DNA of 51,613 bases, taken from contig JAJZEC010000022.1 of assembly GCA_021805825.1 (NCBI GenBank), forward strand, positions 1 through 51,613, read 5' to 3'. The stretch is from Pseudomonadota bacterium. Lineage in GTDB: Bacteria; Pseudomonadota; Gammaproteobacteria; Burkholderiales; Burkholderiaceae_C. Positions 8,180-17,205 of this stretch are shown here, piece after piece. The position numbers and the translations under genes are program-made. The notes beneath the pieces were generated by a model. That model worked only from the letters and a program-made list of their open reading frames with translations, made no database searches and had not been told where the DNA came from. The number at the start of each line of letters is the position of its first letter. Position 1 is the first letter of the stretch.

Positions 8180-8749
8180 GCCGCCGGGCGCAGGCAAGCG
8201 GTGGTAGCTGACCACGTCGTGGCCGAACCAGGATCTCTGGTCGCCGACCAGCAGCAACTGCCCTGGAAGGTCATTGCGCTCGGCGCTGATCGATACGCAG
8301 ATCTCCCCCAATTCCGGTCCGCGCCCGATCGCCGAAAGCTGCAGCACGTCGCAGTCGCCCCAGCGCTGGTAACGGATGAACTTGCCCGTGATGACGTAGC
8401 GGTGGTAGTGCAATCCGCCGAACAGGGTGTTGCCCAGCGAGTCTGCGAAGAACACCAGGACGAACACGCACAACAGCGAGCGCATCAGCGCTTCCCGCCA
8501 AGCCTGCGCAGCGGTGAACAGCCTGTACTGCCGGTCGAGCCGGCTGCGATAGCGGCAGCCGACAAGATCCTTCTGCATGCGCGACGCGAGCGCCGCGGTG
8601 CCGAGCAGGATCGGCGCGATGCTGAACCACAGGAAGGTGTGGCTGGGGTTGAAGTTGCCGTGGGTGGCGTACATCGCCAGCAGCAGCACGACGCTGCCTA
8701 TCGGCAGAACCATGGTCCACAACGGCTGCTTGATTTCGCTGTCGTCCAT
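8177..8749 (-). CDS. membrane protein of unknown function
   Basis: 190 residues. Two hydrophobic segments lie near the N-terminus (MVLPIGSVVLLLAMYA and FLWFSIAPILLGTAALA) and a third near residue 95 (SLLCVFVLVFFADSL). A soluble C-terminal part of about 85 residues follows (RYQRWGDCDVLQLSAIG). The start is well supported: GGAGG five bases before ATG 8749. A PH-like or small beta domain in the C-terminal half is possible, but I do not recognise the family. It is preceded by a 13-bp palindrome CCAGGAATCCTGG at 8803-8815. Confidence 0.7.
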   Translation of the reverse strand: MDDSEIKQPLWTMVLPIGSVVLLLAMYATHGNFNPSHTFLWFSIAPILLGTAALASRMQKDLVGCRYRSRLDRQYRLFTAAQAWREALMRSLLCVFVLVFFADSLGNTLFGGLHYHRYVITGKFIRYQRWGDCDVLQLSAIGRGPELGEICVSISAERNDLPGQLLLVGDQRSWFGHDVVSYHRLPAPGG

Positions 8750-8968
8750 CGCGCCTCCATCGAGCCGAATCCGCGCTCCATCCTGGCTTCGTCGGGGCTC
8801 TGCCAGGAATCCTGGAGTCCAGAAACAAGAGAGCCCGCACCACCGACTCCATGAAATTCCACGGCGCGGGCCGCCACGATCACCGCATATTGTGCATGCG
8901 CTTCGGACGGAGGGCGCAAGCCGCGGCGCAACGTTCCGCCGCAAGCCGCGCCCTGCGCCGGCGTCGCG

Positions 8969-10387
8969 TCAAAGGGCCCAGCCGAAGCCCCGCATCGCTT
9001 GCTGGGTATGCGCGCTCAGCACCCGGTGGCCGGCAGGCGTCGGATGCAGCCCATCGGCGAACAGCCAGCTCTGCAGGTTGCCTGTGTGGGCCCCCTGACC
9101 AGCCGCGGGAGTCTCCACGTTGCACAGCAGGGACGACTCCTGGGTCAGCACGGAGTCGCACCAGGGGGTGCTGGTGTTGGTGAATCCGAAGGCCGCGGGC
9201 TGGGCGATTTCGCGCTGCAGCAGCGCGTAGCTGTCGACCACCTTCACCGCCTTGCCGTCGAGGTTGTCGAGCAGGCGCTGGTTGAAGACCTTCGTGAGCT
9301 GGGAAAGCAGGTGGCAGGGTGCCTGCGGATTGCGGTTGTCGCAGGAGCCGGTGCCATCCAGTGCGCGACCGAAGGGCGTCAGCGAGGCGTCGGGCAGGGT
9401 GTAGACCAGCAGGTAGCGTGCGCCGTGGTTCAGCATCGTCGTGACGGTCGCGGCCAGATCGTCGGCGGCCTTGCGCACCGTGGCCCGAGCCTGGACGACG
9501 GCATCGGGCGTGGGCGGCGCGAAGGCGCGCTGCGCCGGCACCACGCCGGCAGCGCCAGCGCCATCCGAGGCCGCCTGCGCTTGCAGCTGCGACAGCCCCT
9601 GCGACTGCCCCTGTCCCTGGGCATCGTCCGGTGCAGGACCCTGGGTAGGCACAAGTGCGGGATGGTAGACAGCGGCCGGGGACACTGCGGATCGGAATCC
9701 CTCCAGCGCCTGGTCGAAGGCGGCGAGCACGTCGTTGCCACCGGCGAACACCGTCAACAGCTGCCAAGGGCGGAAGGACTGGAACTGCTGCAGGTAATTG
9801 GCAAGTTGCGAGGTCACAGGGTAGGTCAGGGCGCCCTGGTCGTGGCCGATGCCCCGTTCCACCGCGACGCGCGCGCCGCCCTGGGCGAAGTTGGTGCATT
9901 CGCGCGGCCTGCCCGGTGGCGCGGAGTCGAATGCGCAGAATGCCGCCGCGGGGTCGGTGCTGAGGCTGCCGTCGCTGCGCACGTAGCGGGTTCCGATGCC
10001 CAGGAGGTCGTAGCCGATCAGGTTCGGCGTCAGGTCCAGGCCCAGGTCATGCGCGAGCTCGACCGTCCAGTTGCTGGTGTCGTGGCCGTTGACCGTGAAC
10101 TGCCCGCCGTAGTAGTAGGGGTAGGTGAAGGGTGCCTTCGCACCGTGCGTGGGGGAGTAGAAGGAATAGGCGGCGAGGGTGTAGGCGCCGGCGTCGGACA
10201 GGCTGTCGCCGAAGGAGACGACGTTGCGAAAGCCGCCCTGCGGTGGCGTCCTGGGTGCCGCGCTGTGGGCATTGACGCTGGCGACCGTGGCGCCGGAGGG
10301 CCCACCCGGGCCTCCTCCGCCGCCGCAGCCGGCGAGCAAGGCAAGGCCGGCCGCGGCCAGCGCCAGTGACGGGCGGGTGATGATCAT
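8969..10387 (-). CDS. SGNH/GDSL-family lipoprotein esterase
   Basis: 472 residues. The signal peptide ends in lipobox LAGC (Cys21), followed by a Gly/Pro linker. The block-I GDSL motif FGDSLSDAG places nucleophile Ser62. Block V near the C-terminus is DGLHPTPAGH, giving the catalytic Asp and His. The block-III-type GGND is seen in VFAGGNDVL. A low-complexity Gln/Ala insertion of roughly 60 residues interrupts the domain after it. Related proteins are outer-membrane or periplasmic esterases or lipases (EstA/ApeE-like), though no autotransporter barrel is present here. The start is supported by AGGAGA before ATG 10387. Confidence 0.87.
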   Translation of the reverse strand: MIITRPSLALAAAGLALLAGCGGGGGPGGPSGATVASVNAHSAAPRTPPQGGFRNVVSFGDSLSDAGAYTLAAYSFYSPTHGAKAPFTYPYYYGGQFTVNGHDTSNWTVELAHDLGLDLTPNLIGYDLLGIGTRYVRSDGSLSTDPAAAFCAFDSAPPGRPRECTNFAQGGARVAVERGIGHDQGALTYPVTSQLANYLQQFQSFRPWQLLTVFAGGNDVLAAFDQALEGFRSAVSPAAVYHPALVPTQGPAPDDAQGQGQSQGLSQLQAQAASDGAGAAGVVPAQRAFAPPTPDAVVQARATVRKAADDLAATVTTMLNHGARYLLVYTLPDASLTPFGRALDGTGSCDNRNPQAPCHLLSQLTKVFNQRLLDNLDGKAVKVVDSYALLQREIAQPAAFGFTNTSTPWCDSVLTQESSLLCNVETPAAGQGAHTGNLQSWLFADGLHPTPAGHRVLSAHTQQAMRGFGWAL

Positions 10388-10598
10388 CGGATTCTCCTGG
10401 GCATGCTGTGCACGCCGCACCGTGCACGGTGACTGGCTGCGCGTCTTCAGGCAGCCAGGGAGTCGATTGCATCACGCGCCTTCAGGGCCTTTTCTTGTGT
10501 CGGGATCCGGGTTTTCGATGCGCAGGAAGCCGCATACGCGGCCGGTTCGCAGCGTCGATGCTCGAAATCCCGCAGAGATGGGACGATTCCTAACAATC

Positions 10599-10627
10599 GT
10601 TGTCGGAATGCGCGGTGCGCCGACAAC
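10599..10627 (-). terminator. stem-loop downstream of the LysE-type gene
   Basis: GTTGTCGG and CCGACAAC form an 8-bp perfect stem around a 13-base loop, about 40 bp past the exporter stop codon. No clean T-run follows on the minus strand (GATTGTTAGG), so intrinsic termination is only plausible. Confidence 0.3.
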
Positions 10628-10665
10628 CCGGCCCGGCGGCACAACGCGCTGCCGCAGCCGGAGAC

Positions 10666-11307
10666 TCAATTGCGCAGCAGGGCCATCGCGGTGCCGAAGC
10701 CGACGAACAGCCCGCCGGTGAGCTTCGCGAAAGCGGCCGCGACTCCGGCGCGCCGCAGCCAGCGCTCGAGACGTACCCCGCTGCTGGCGTACACCAGGTA
10801 CCAGGACACTTCGATGACCGCGAAGCTCAGCAGCAGAACGACGAACTGGGGCAGCGTGGGTTGGGTCGGGTTGATGAACTGCGGCAGCAGCGCGGCGGCG
10901 AACAGGATCGCCTTGGGGTTGCTGCTGGCCACCGCGAAGCCGCTGCGGTAGAGCGCCGCCGCGGTGCGCGCCGCAGGCGCGGCCTGCGGCAGGCTGCCCG
11001 CGCCCGGCTGGCGCGCATCGTGGCGCGCGCCCCGCCAGGTGCGCACGCCGAGCCACACCAGGTAGGCGGCGCCGAGCAGGCGCAGGGTGTCGAACACCGT
11101 GGGCCACTGCCGAAGCAGCGCGCCCAGGCCGGCGGCCGAGATGGCCATCATCAGCAGCAGCGCGCTGAGGCAGCCGGCCATGGTCGCGGTGCTGCGGCGC
11201 AGTCCGTGGCGCGCGCCATGGCTCATCACCAGCAGCATGTTCGGCCCGGGAATGGCCGAGATCACGGCCACGGTGGCGAGGTACAGCAACCAGATGTGCA
11301 GGCTCAT
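10666..11307 (-). CDS. LysE/RhtB-family amino-acid exporter
   Basis: 213-residue integral membrane protein with the six-helix plan of the LysE superfamily. The hallmark AIPGPNMLLV near residue 20 is the family's conserved GPN motif, followed by HGLRRSTATMAGC. The helix-4 region carries SSNPKAILFAAALLPQF, also typical. The substrate cannot be told from sequence; relatives export homoserine, threonine, lysine or homoserine lactones. The ATG at 11307 sits directly before the first helix. It is divergent from the copper regulator gene, but nothing ties it to copper. Confidence 0.9.
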   Translation of the reverse strand: MSLHIWLLYLATVAVISAIPGPNMLLVMSHGARHGLRRSTATMAGCLSALLLMMAISAAGLGALLRQWPTVFDTLRLLGAAYLVWLGVRTWRGARHDARQPGAGSLPQAAPAARTAAALYRSGFAVASSNPKAILFAAALLPQFINPTQPTLPQFVVLLLSFAVIEVSWYLVYASSGVRLERWLRRAGVAAAFAKLTGGLFVGFGTAMALLRN

Positions 11308-11440
11308 CGCAAGGGCAGTTCGGGGGAACGCGCAGGGCCGGCCCGGCCACGGCGCGGCCCGGGGAGGGGCGTTGCGACGCAGCGCGCTCGTCCCCCGCGG
11401 GCAAGCCCGAGAGTATGCCACGCCACCGCTCGCCGCGCGC

Positions 11441-11486
11441 TTGATCTGGCGCAAAGTCAAAAGCTTACTACCAACTACAATGTTGG
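11441..11486 (+). promoter_or_regulatory. MerR-type promoter of the cueR-copA operon
   Basis: TTGATC (11441-11446) and TACTAC (11466-11471) are separated by 19 bp, the long spacer that MerR-family activators act on. A second candidate -10, TACAAT (11476-11481), sits inside the inverted repeat CCAAC-N6-GTTGG and would leave almost no leader before ATG 11488. Either could be used; the classical CueR dyad ACCTTCC-GGAAGGT is not obvious. Confidence 0.4.
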
Positions 11487-11487
11487 C

Positions 11488-11949
11488 ATGCAAACTCCCA
11501 CCCCGTCTGCCGGCTCCATCGAGCGCCCCGCGGGTGCCTGGACCATCGGCCAGCTCGCGCGCCGGGCCGCGCTCGCTCCGGAGACCCTGCGCCACTACGA
11601 GCGCCTGGGGCTGGTCGAGCCAGCGCGGCGCAGCCACTCCAATTACCGCCTGTACGACGCGGCCGCGCTGCGTCGCCTGGAATTCATCCGGCGCGCGCAG
11701 GTTCTGGGCTTTTCGCTGCCCGAAATCGCTCAGCTGCTGGGGCTGCATGCCCAGCGCGACGAGAGCGGCGACATGGCGCAGGTGCATGCCATTGCCCGCC
11801 AGCGCTTGCTGCAGATCGAGCAGCGCATGGCCGACCTGCGTCGATTGCATGACGGGTTGCAGCAACTGCTCGATGCCTGCCCCGGGCATGGCAAGCTGGA
11901 CGATTGCCCGATCCTGGGCGCCCTGTGTGGCCCGAAGGAGCAGCCGTGA
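11488..11949 (+). CDS. cueR: CueR-type copper-responsive MerR regulator
   Basis: 153 residues. The N-terminal MerR winged helix reads [20 protein letters not shown], then [21 protein letters not shown] long dimerisation helix follows. The C-terminal metal loop [13 protein letters not shown] retains the two Cys that bind Cu(I) in CueR (CPG...DCPI pattern). It would activate the operon when cytoplasmic Cu(I) rises. The gene overlaps copA by four bases (GTGA), so regulator and pump are co-translated, unlike the usual divergent arrangement. The first 20 residues before the HTH are a Pro/Ser-rich extension. No good Shine-Dalgarno precedes ATG 11488. Confidence 0.9.
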   Translation: MQTPTPSAGSIERPAGAWTIGQLARRAALAPETLRHYERLGLVEPARRSHSNYRLYDAAALRRLEFIRRAQVLGFSLPEIAQLLGLHAQRDESGDMAQVHAIARQRLLQIEQRMADLRRLHDGLQQLLDACPGHGKLDDCPILGALCGPKEQP

Positions 11950-14537
11950 CCGCGTCTTCCACGGTGGCCGAGCCGCTTGCGCCGCAGGGCGCGGCGGCAC
12001 CGGCCGAATGCGCCCTGCAGATCGACATCGAGGGCATGACCTGCGCCTCCTGCGTCAGCCGTGTCGAGCGTGCGCTGCGATCCTTGCCCGGGGTACTGCA
12101 GGCAGACGTCAACCTGGCGACCGAAACCGCCAGCGTGCGCCTGCAGCCGGCCGCCCTGCAGCCGCAGGCCCTGGTCGATGCGGTGCGCGGGGCCGGGTAC
12201 GGCGCCTCGCTGCGCGACAGCGATGCCGGGCGCGCCGACCGCGAGGCCGGGCAGCGCAAGCAGACGCAGCTTGCGTCCATGCGCAGGCAGGCATGGCTGG
12301 CGGCCGGCGCGGCCTTGGCGGTGGTGCTGCTTGCCATGGGGAGCATGGCCTGGCCGGCCGCGCACCGTGCGCTGGAGACCTCGGCTGCGCTGCGGCAGGC
12401 GGTGGATGCGCTGCAGGCCCTGTTGGCCAGCTGGGTGGTGTTCGGCCCCGGCAGGGGCTTTTTGCGCAACGGCTGGATCGCCTACCGCCACGCGGCACCG
12501 GACATGAATTCCCTGGTGGCCACCGGAGCCGGCGCGGCCTGGCTATTCAGCGTCGCGGTGCTGCTGGCGCCGCAGTGGTTCCCGCCGCAGGCCCGCCATC
12601 TGTACTTCGATTCGGCCGCGGTGGTGGTGGCGGCGGTGCTGTTCGGCAAGTATCTCGAGGAAATCGCCAAGGGGCGCGCCTCGCGGGCGATCCGCTCGCT
12701 GGCCCACCTGCAGGCGCGCAGCGCCCGCGTGCGCACCCCGCAGGGGGAGCGCGAGCTCCCGATCGGCGAAGTCCGGCAGGGCGACCAGGTGGTGGTGCGC
12801 CCGGGCGAACGGCTGCCGGTCGACGGCCAGGTGCTGGAAGGCGCCTCGCATGTCGACGAATCGATGCTCAGCGGCGAGCCGATTCCCGTCGACAAGCAGG
12901 TGGGCAGCGTGGTGCGGGCCGGCACCGTGAACCAGCAGGGCCTGCTCGTGGTGCGCGCCACGTCGGTGGGATCGGCCACGGTGCTGGCGCAGATCATCCG
13001 GCTGGTGGAGCAGGCGCAGGGCGGCAAGTTGCCGATCCAGGGCCTGGCCGATCGCGTGGTGCGGGTGTTCACCCCGGCGGTGCTGGCCGTGGCCGCCCTG
13101 AGTTTCCTGCTCTGGTTGCTGCTGGCTCCGGCCCCTGCGCTCGGACACGCGGTGCTGGCCGCGGTCGCCGTTCTGGTCGTGGCCTGTCCCTGTGCGATGG
13201 GCCTGGCGACCCCGGCGGCGATCATGGTCGGCACCGGGCGCGCAGCCGAACTGGGAGTGTTGTTTCGCCGCGGCGAAGCCCTGGAAGGCCTGTCCCATGT
13301 CGATACCGTGCTGCTCGACAAGACCGGGACGCTGACCCTGGGCAAGCCGCAGTTGACGGCGCTGCAGCCGATGCCCGGCGTCGAGCAGCAGGAGTTACTG
13401 CGCTGGGCCGCCGCGGTGGAGTCGGGTTCCGAGCACCCGCTGGCGCAGGCGGTGGTAGCCGAGGCCCGCCGGCAGCGGCTGCAGCTGCCAGCCCCCCGGG
13501 AGTTCCAGGCGCGTGCCGGTCACGGTGCGCAGGCGCGGGTCGACGACGCGCTGGTCGTGGTGGGCAGCTTGCGCTACCTGCGCGCTCTCGGGGTCGATAC
13601 CCCGGCGCTGGAATCGCAGGCGCAGCCGCTGCTGCAGCAGGGGGTGAGCGTGGTCTATGTGGCCCGCGCGGGCCACGCCGTCGGCCTGCTGGGGATTTCC
13701 GACCCGGCGCGTGCCGAGGCGCCGGCGGTCGTCGGGCGCCTGCAGGCGATGGGCCTGCAGGTGCAGCTCGTCAGCGGCGACGCCCGGGGCGCGGTGCAGG
13801 CGCTGGCCGATGCGGTGGGTATCGGCGCCGTGCATGCCGAGGTGCTGCCGCAGGACAAGGCCGAGGTGGTGCGGGAGTTGCAGCGCCAGGGGCACCGCGT
13901 GCTGTTCGTGGGCGACGGCATCAACGACGCACCGGCGCTGGCCCAGGCCGACGCCGGCATGGCACTGGCCAGCGGCACCGACATCGCGATGGAGGCTGCC
14001 GACATGACCCTGACGCGGGCGGAACTCGGCGGGGTCATCGATGCGCTGCAGGCCGCCGCGCATACCATGCGCACCATCCGGGGCAACCTGTTCTGGGCCT
14101 TCGCCTACAACGTGCTGCTCATCCCGCTGGCGGCCGGAGCGGGGGCGCCCTGGAATCTGCAGCTGCAACCGATGCTGGCGGCGATGGCGATGGGCATCTC
14201 CTCGCTGTTCGTGCTGGCCAACAGCCTGCGCCTGCGCCGGATGCGCGCCTGGAAGGTGCCCGCCGGGCCTGCGGCGCAGTCCCCGCCGATGCGAATTTCC
14301 CTGCCAACCTTGAGGAGTCCCGCGATGACCCAAACCCGAACCCTGACCATCGAAGGCATGAGCTGCCAGCACTGCGTGGGCAGCGTGACGCGCGCGCTGC
14401 AGGAAGTGCCGGGAGTGGAGTCGGCGCAGGTCAGCCTCGACGAGTCCAACGCCCGAGTGCGCGGCAGCGCGCCGCTGCAGGCCTTGCTGGACGCCGTGCA
14501 GCGAGCGGGCTACGTGGCCACCGCCGAAGAGGGCTGA
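11946..14537 (+). CDS. copA: Cu(I) P1B-type ATPase with C-terminal CopZ-like domain
   Basis: 863 residues. Exports Cu(I) across the inner membrane with ATP. N-terminal HMA domain with GMTCASC (30-36); transmembrane CPC metal site (414-416); phosphorylation motif DKTGT (458-462); nucleotide-domain SEHPLA; hinge GDGINDAP (from 656). The unusual part is the end. After the last transmembrane helices a 25-30-residue linker continues in frame into a complete second HMA domain ([17 protein letters not shown], Met794) that looks exactly like a free CopZ chaperone. That Met is an ATG with GAGGAG seven bases upstream, so a separate 70-residue chaperone is probably also made. GTG start overlaps cueR. 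Confidence 0.93.
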   Translation: MTASSTVAEPLAPQGAAAPAECALQIDIEGMTCASCVSRVERALRSLPGVLQADVNLATETASVRLQPAALQPQALVDAVRGAGYGASLRDSDAGRADREAGQRKQTQLASMRRQAWLAAGAALAVVLLAMGSMAWPAAHRALETSAALRQAVDALQALLASWVVFGPGRGFLRNGWIAYRHAAPDMNSLVATGAGAAWLFSVAVLLAPQWFPPQARHLYFDSAAVVVAAVLFGKYLEEIAKGRASRAIRSLAHLQARSARVRTPQGERELPIGEVRQGDQVVVRPGERLPVDGQVLEGASHVDESMLSGEPIPVDKQVGSVVRAGTVNQQGLLVVRATSVGSATVLAQIIRLVEQAQGGKLPIQGLADRVVRVFTPAVLAVAALSFLLWLLLAPAPALGHAVLAAVAVLVVACPCAMGLATPAAIMVGTGRAAELGVLFRRGEALEGLSHVDTVLLDKTGTLTLGKPQLTALQPMPGVEQQELLRWAAAVESGSEHPLAQAVVAEARRQRLQLPAPREFQARAGHGAQARVDDALVVVGSLRYLRALGVDTPALESQAQPLLQQGVSVVYVARAGHAVGLLGISDPARAEAPAVVGRLQAMGLQVQLVSGDARGAVQALADAVGIGAVHAEVLPQDKAEVVRELQRQGHRVLFVGDGINDAPALAQADAGMALASGTDIAMEAADMTLTRAELGGVIDALQAAAHTMRTIRGNLFWAFAYNVLLIPLAAGAGAPWNLQLQPMLAAMAMGISSLFVLANSLRLRRMRAWKVPAGPAAQSPPMRISLPTLRSPAMTQTRTLTIEGMSCQHCVGSVTRALQEVPGVESAQVSLDESNARVRGSAPLQALLDAVQRAGYVATAEEG
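14312..14327 (+). promoter_or_regulatory. copZ: internal ribosome-binding site and start for a CopZ-like chaperone
   Basis: GAGGAG at 14312-14317, seven-base spacer, ATG at 14325, all inside the copA reading frame and in frame with it. The product from this ATG to 14537 would be a 70-residue HMA protein with GMSCQHC at its residues 11-17, the size and start of ordinary CopZ. This suggests a former copZ gene whose upstream stop was lost, now read both as a fusion and alone. Confidence 0.6.
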
Positions 14538-14572
14538 AGGCCTGCGCCGGGGATCCGCCGGCGGGCGGGCGT

Positions 14573-17032
14573 TCAGCCGGGCGCTGCCGGTTGCAGCACG
14601 AACACCGCGCCGGCGCCTCCCTGCACGGTCAGCGCCCAGAATTGCTCGCGCAGCTCATCGCTGGCCAGGTGCAGGTCGAGTTCGAGCCCGGGGCGCGCGA
14701 GAGGTTCCTCGAGCCAGCGCCGCACCAGACCGTAGAACTCGGCGTGTCGCTGCACCAGCTGCTCGAAGCGCGCCTGGTGCCGCCAGCGACCGGCGTGATG
14801 CTGGCACCACAGCCCCAGCGCGCAACGCAGGTGGGCGTCGGGCTGGCGCAGGCTCTGCTCGCTTTCCGCGTCCAGCCCGCCTTGCAGCAGCTGGCGCAGC
14901 ATGGTGCCCAGGGAGACGATGGCCTCGATGCCGTCGGGGCCGAGCGCGCTGCCTTGCGCCAGTTCGGCGCTCCAGCCCAGGCGCTGGCGCCAGTCGGCGA
15001 TCCATTCGGGAAGCTGTGCAGCCGGCATCGGCCGGGCGATGGCATAGCCCTGCAGATGGCGGCAGCCCATGGCCACCAGCACGCGAGCCAGCTCGACGCT
15101 CTCCACCCCCTCGGCGACCACGCGCACCCCCATCAGCTGGGCCGTGCGCAGGATGCCGTAGGCAATGCTCAGGTCGCGCGCATCCTGCAGCAGATCCTTG
15201 ACGAAGCGTCGCTCGATCTTCAGCGTGGACACGGCCAGGGCCTGCAGGTGGGTGAGCGAGGCGCTGCCGGTGCCGAAGTCGTCCAGACTGACTTGCACCC
15301 CCAACGTATGGCATTGCTCGACGCGCCGGCGGGTGGCGTCGCCGTCGAGCAGGGCGCCGTGCTCGGTGAGCTCCAGCGTCAGGCTGGAGGGGCGCATGAG
15401 CGGGTGGCGGCCCAGCAGTTCACGCACATCGTCGAGGAAATTGGGCCCCAGGAAATGGCGCGGGCTGATGTTCACGCTCATGGCCATGTCCAGGCCGCAG
15501 GCGCTCCAGTGCTCGATCCATCGGGCGGCGCTTTCGAGCACCCAGCGGCCCACCGGGACGGACACGCGCGGCTCGTCCAGCACATGCTCGAAGGCGCCAG
15601 CGCTGTGCAGGCGGCCGTCGGCGTCCTGCAGCCGCAGCAGGCCCTCCACCTGGAGCACCGATGGCTGCGCGCCACGGCGCGCCGGAACCCCGAGGATCGG
15701 TTGCACATGCAACTGCAGCCGCTGCTGCGCGAGCGCGGCCTCGAGTTCGCTGAGCCAGCCCTGGCGCGCCTCCACCTCGGCTTGCATCGTCTGGTCGAAC
15801 ACGCAGGCCTGGTTGCGCCCGCGTGACTTGGCCGCGTACAAGGCCATGTCGGCCTGGCGCAGCAGGGTCTGCGCGTCCTCGCGCTGGGCGCGCAGCGCCA
15901 GCCCGAGGGACAGTCGCGCCGACAGCATCTGGCCGTCGACCTCGATGGGCTCGCGCAAGGCCGTCATCACCCGTTCCGCGATGCGGTGGACGCGTTGCGG
16001 ATCCTTGCCCACCTGCAGCAACAAGGCGAACTCGTCGCCCCCGATGCGCGCCAGCATGTCGGTTCCTCGGCCCTCGCGCGATTGCTGCGACAGACGCAGC
16101 GCGCGCCGCAGGCGCGCGGCCACCTCAACCAGCAGGGCGTCGCCGGCAGCGTGGCCGAACCGGTCGTTGACGGCCTTGAAGTCATCCAGGTCGGCGATCC
16201 CCAGGGCCACGTCCTCGCGTTGCTGCAGGGTCTGCCCCAGCAGGTGCTCGAAGGCGCCGCGGTTGCTCAGTCCGGTCAGGGCATCGCGCTCAGCCAGCGC
16301 GCGGATCTGCTCCTCCTGGCGCTTGCGCTCGGTGACGTCCTGGATCGACCACAAGGCTCCGGCCGATGCTCCCTGGGGGTCGCGCAGGGGGATGTAGTGG
16401 CGCAGCAGGATGCGGCCGTCGGTGAGCCAGACTTCGTCGACCGCGGGGATGTGTTCGCGGAACAGGATCTTCACTTGCTTCAAGGCGTCGGCGCCGCCCA
16501 GATGCATGCCGGCGATGCGATTCCAGACCGCGCGCCAGTCCTCGCCGACGATCGATCGGGCTTGCTCCTGCAGGCTGGTCATGCGCAGGAACCCCTCGTT
16601 GCAATACCGCACCACGCCCGCGGGGTCGAACACGATCAGGCCGCCTGGCAGCTGATCCAGGATCTGGGTGAACAGCAGGGCATGCGCGCGCTGCGCCTCG
16701 CGCGCCTCCTCGTCGGCGCGCGACTGGGCGCGGGCTTTGGCGATCCATGCGCGCTGCATGTTTCGTTGGCGCAACAAAAGCGCCAGCAGCAGCACCGCCA
16801 GCAGCAGCGACAGCGTCATCGGGATGCGCGGCAGGCCCCACCAGCCTCGCGCCAGCGCCCCGGCCGACTGCGCCGAAGGCCGCGCGCGGCCCAGCCACGA
16901 CAGGCTCAGCGCGAGGAAGGACGCGGTGCCGGCGAGCAGCGCGGCCAGCACCGTGGCCAGCGTCGCCAGGTCGCGGCGGCGCGGCCGCAGCGCATCGGCA
17001 AGGGGCGACTGGCCAGGGTCGGTCATGGACAT
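14573..17032 (-). CDS. membrane GGDEF-EAL protein with extra C-terminal helical domain
   Basis: 819 residues. Two N-terminal transmembrane helices, a PAS domain (about 100-230), GGDEF domain with intact GGDEF at 331-335, then EAL domain. The EAL site has drifted: EGL at about 463 replaces EAL and KIE replaces KID, while NISPRHF, ELTE, DDFGTGSAS, VAEGVES and QGY persist. Diguanylate cyclase activity looks intact; phosphodiesterase activity is uncertain. The last 130 residues include CALGLWCQHH and, further on, QRHAEFY, resembling a CZB zinc-binding domain with the final His replaced by Tyr. ATG 17032 is followed closely by a second ATG at 17026. Divergent from the next cyclase gene. Confidence 0.88.
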   Translation of the reverse strand: MSMTDPGQSPLADALRPRRRDLATLATVLAALLAGTASFLALSLSWLGRARPSAQSAGALARGWWGLPRIPMTLSLLLAVLLLALLLRQRNMQRAWIAKARAQSRADEEAREAQRAHALLFTQILDQLPGGLIVFDPAGVVRYCNEGFLRMTSLQEQARSIVGEDWRAVWNRIAGMHLGGADALKQVKILFREHIPAVDEVWLTDGRILLRHYIPLRDPQGASAGALWSIQDVTERKRQEEQIRALAERDALTGLSNRGAFEHLLGQTLQQREDVALGIADLDDFKAVNDRFGHAAGDALLVEVAARLRRALRLSQQSREGRGTDMLARIGGDEFALLLQVGKDPQRVHRIAERVMTALREPIEVDGQMLSARLSLGLALRAQREDAQTLLRQADMALYAAKSRGRNQACVFDQTMQAEVEARQGWLSELEAALAQQRLQLHVQPILGVPARRGAQPSVLQVEGLLRLQDADGRLHSAGAFEHVLDEPRVSVPVGRWVLESAARWIEHWSACGLDMAMSVNISPRHFLGPNFLDDVRELLGRHPLMRPSSLTLELTEHGALLDGDATRRRVEQCHTLGVQVSLDDFGTGSASLTHLQALAVSTLKIERRFVKDLLQDARDLSIAYGILRTAQLMGVRVVAEGVESVELARVLVAMGCRHLQGYAIARPMPAAQLPEWIADWRQRLGWSAELAQGSALGPDGIEAIVSLGTMLRQLLQGGLDAESEQSLRQPDAHLRCALGLWCQHHAGRWRHQARFEQLVQRHAEFYGLVRRWLEEPLARPGLELDLHLASDELREQFWALTVQGGAGAVFVLQPAAPG

Positions 17033-17205
17033 ATAGCCTAATCGATACTTGGGTACGTACGGATCCGTGGACACCGGACGGGGCCGGCGCGCGAATTCAT
17101 CGCGGATCGTGCATTTGTTCTCAGTTCTTCGACCCCGCCTTTGTTTAGACTTGCGGTCGGGCACCACGCCAGCCGAGCGTCGGTGTCTTGTCGACAGGTT
17201 CGCGC

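Noticed and set aside
8803-8815. CCAGGAATCCTGG palindrome upstream of the membrane protein gene
   Set aside because: Only 13 bp, single copy seen, and no promoter element clearly aligned with it; not enough to call an operator.
11087-15826. Plus-strand open frame of 1579 codons across lysE, copA and the GGDEF-EAL gene
   Set aside because: It crosses genes on both strands in the wrong frame and has Cys/Arg/Pro-rich composition typical of shifted frames.
17033-17205. Possible riboswitch between the two divergent c-di-GMP genes
   Set aside because: No c-di-GMP riboswitch core or conserved stems were visible; the gap seems to be an ordinary divergent promoter region.
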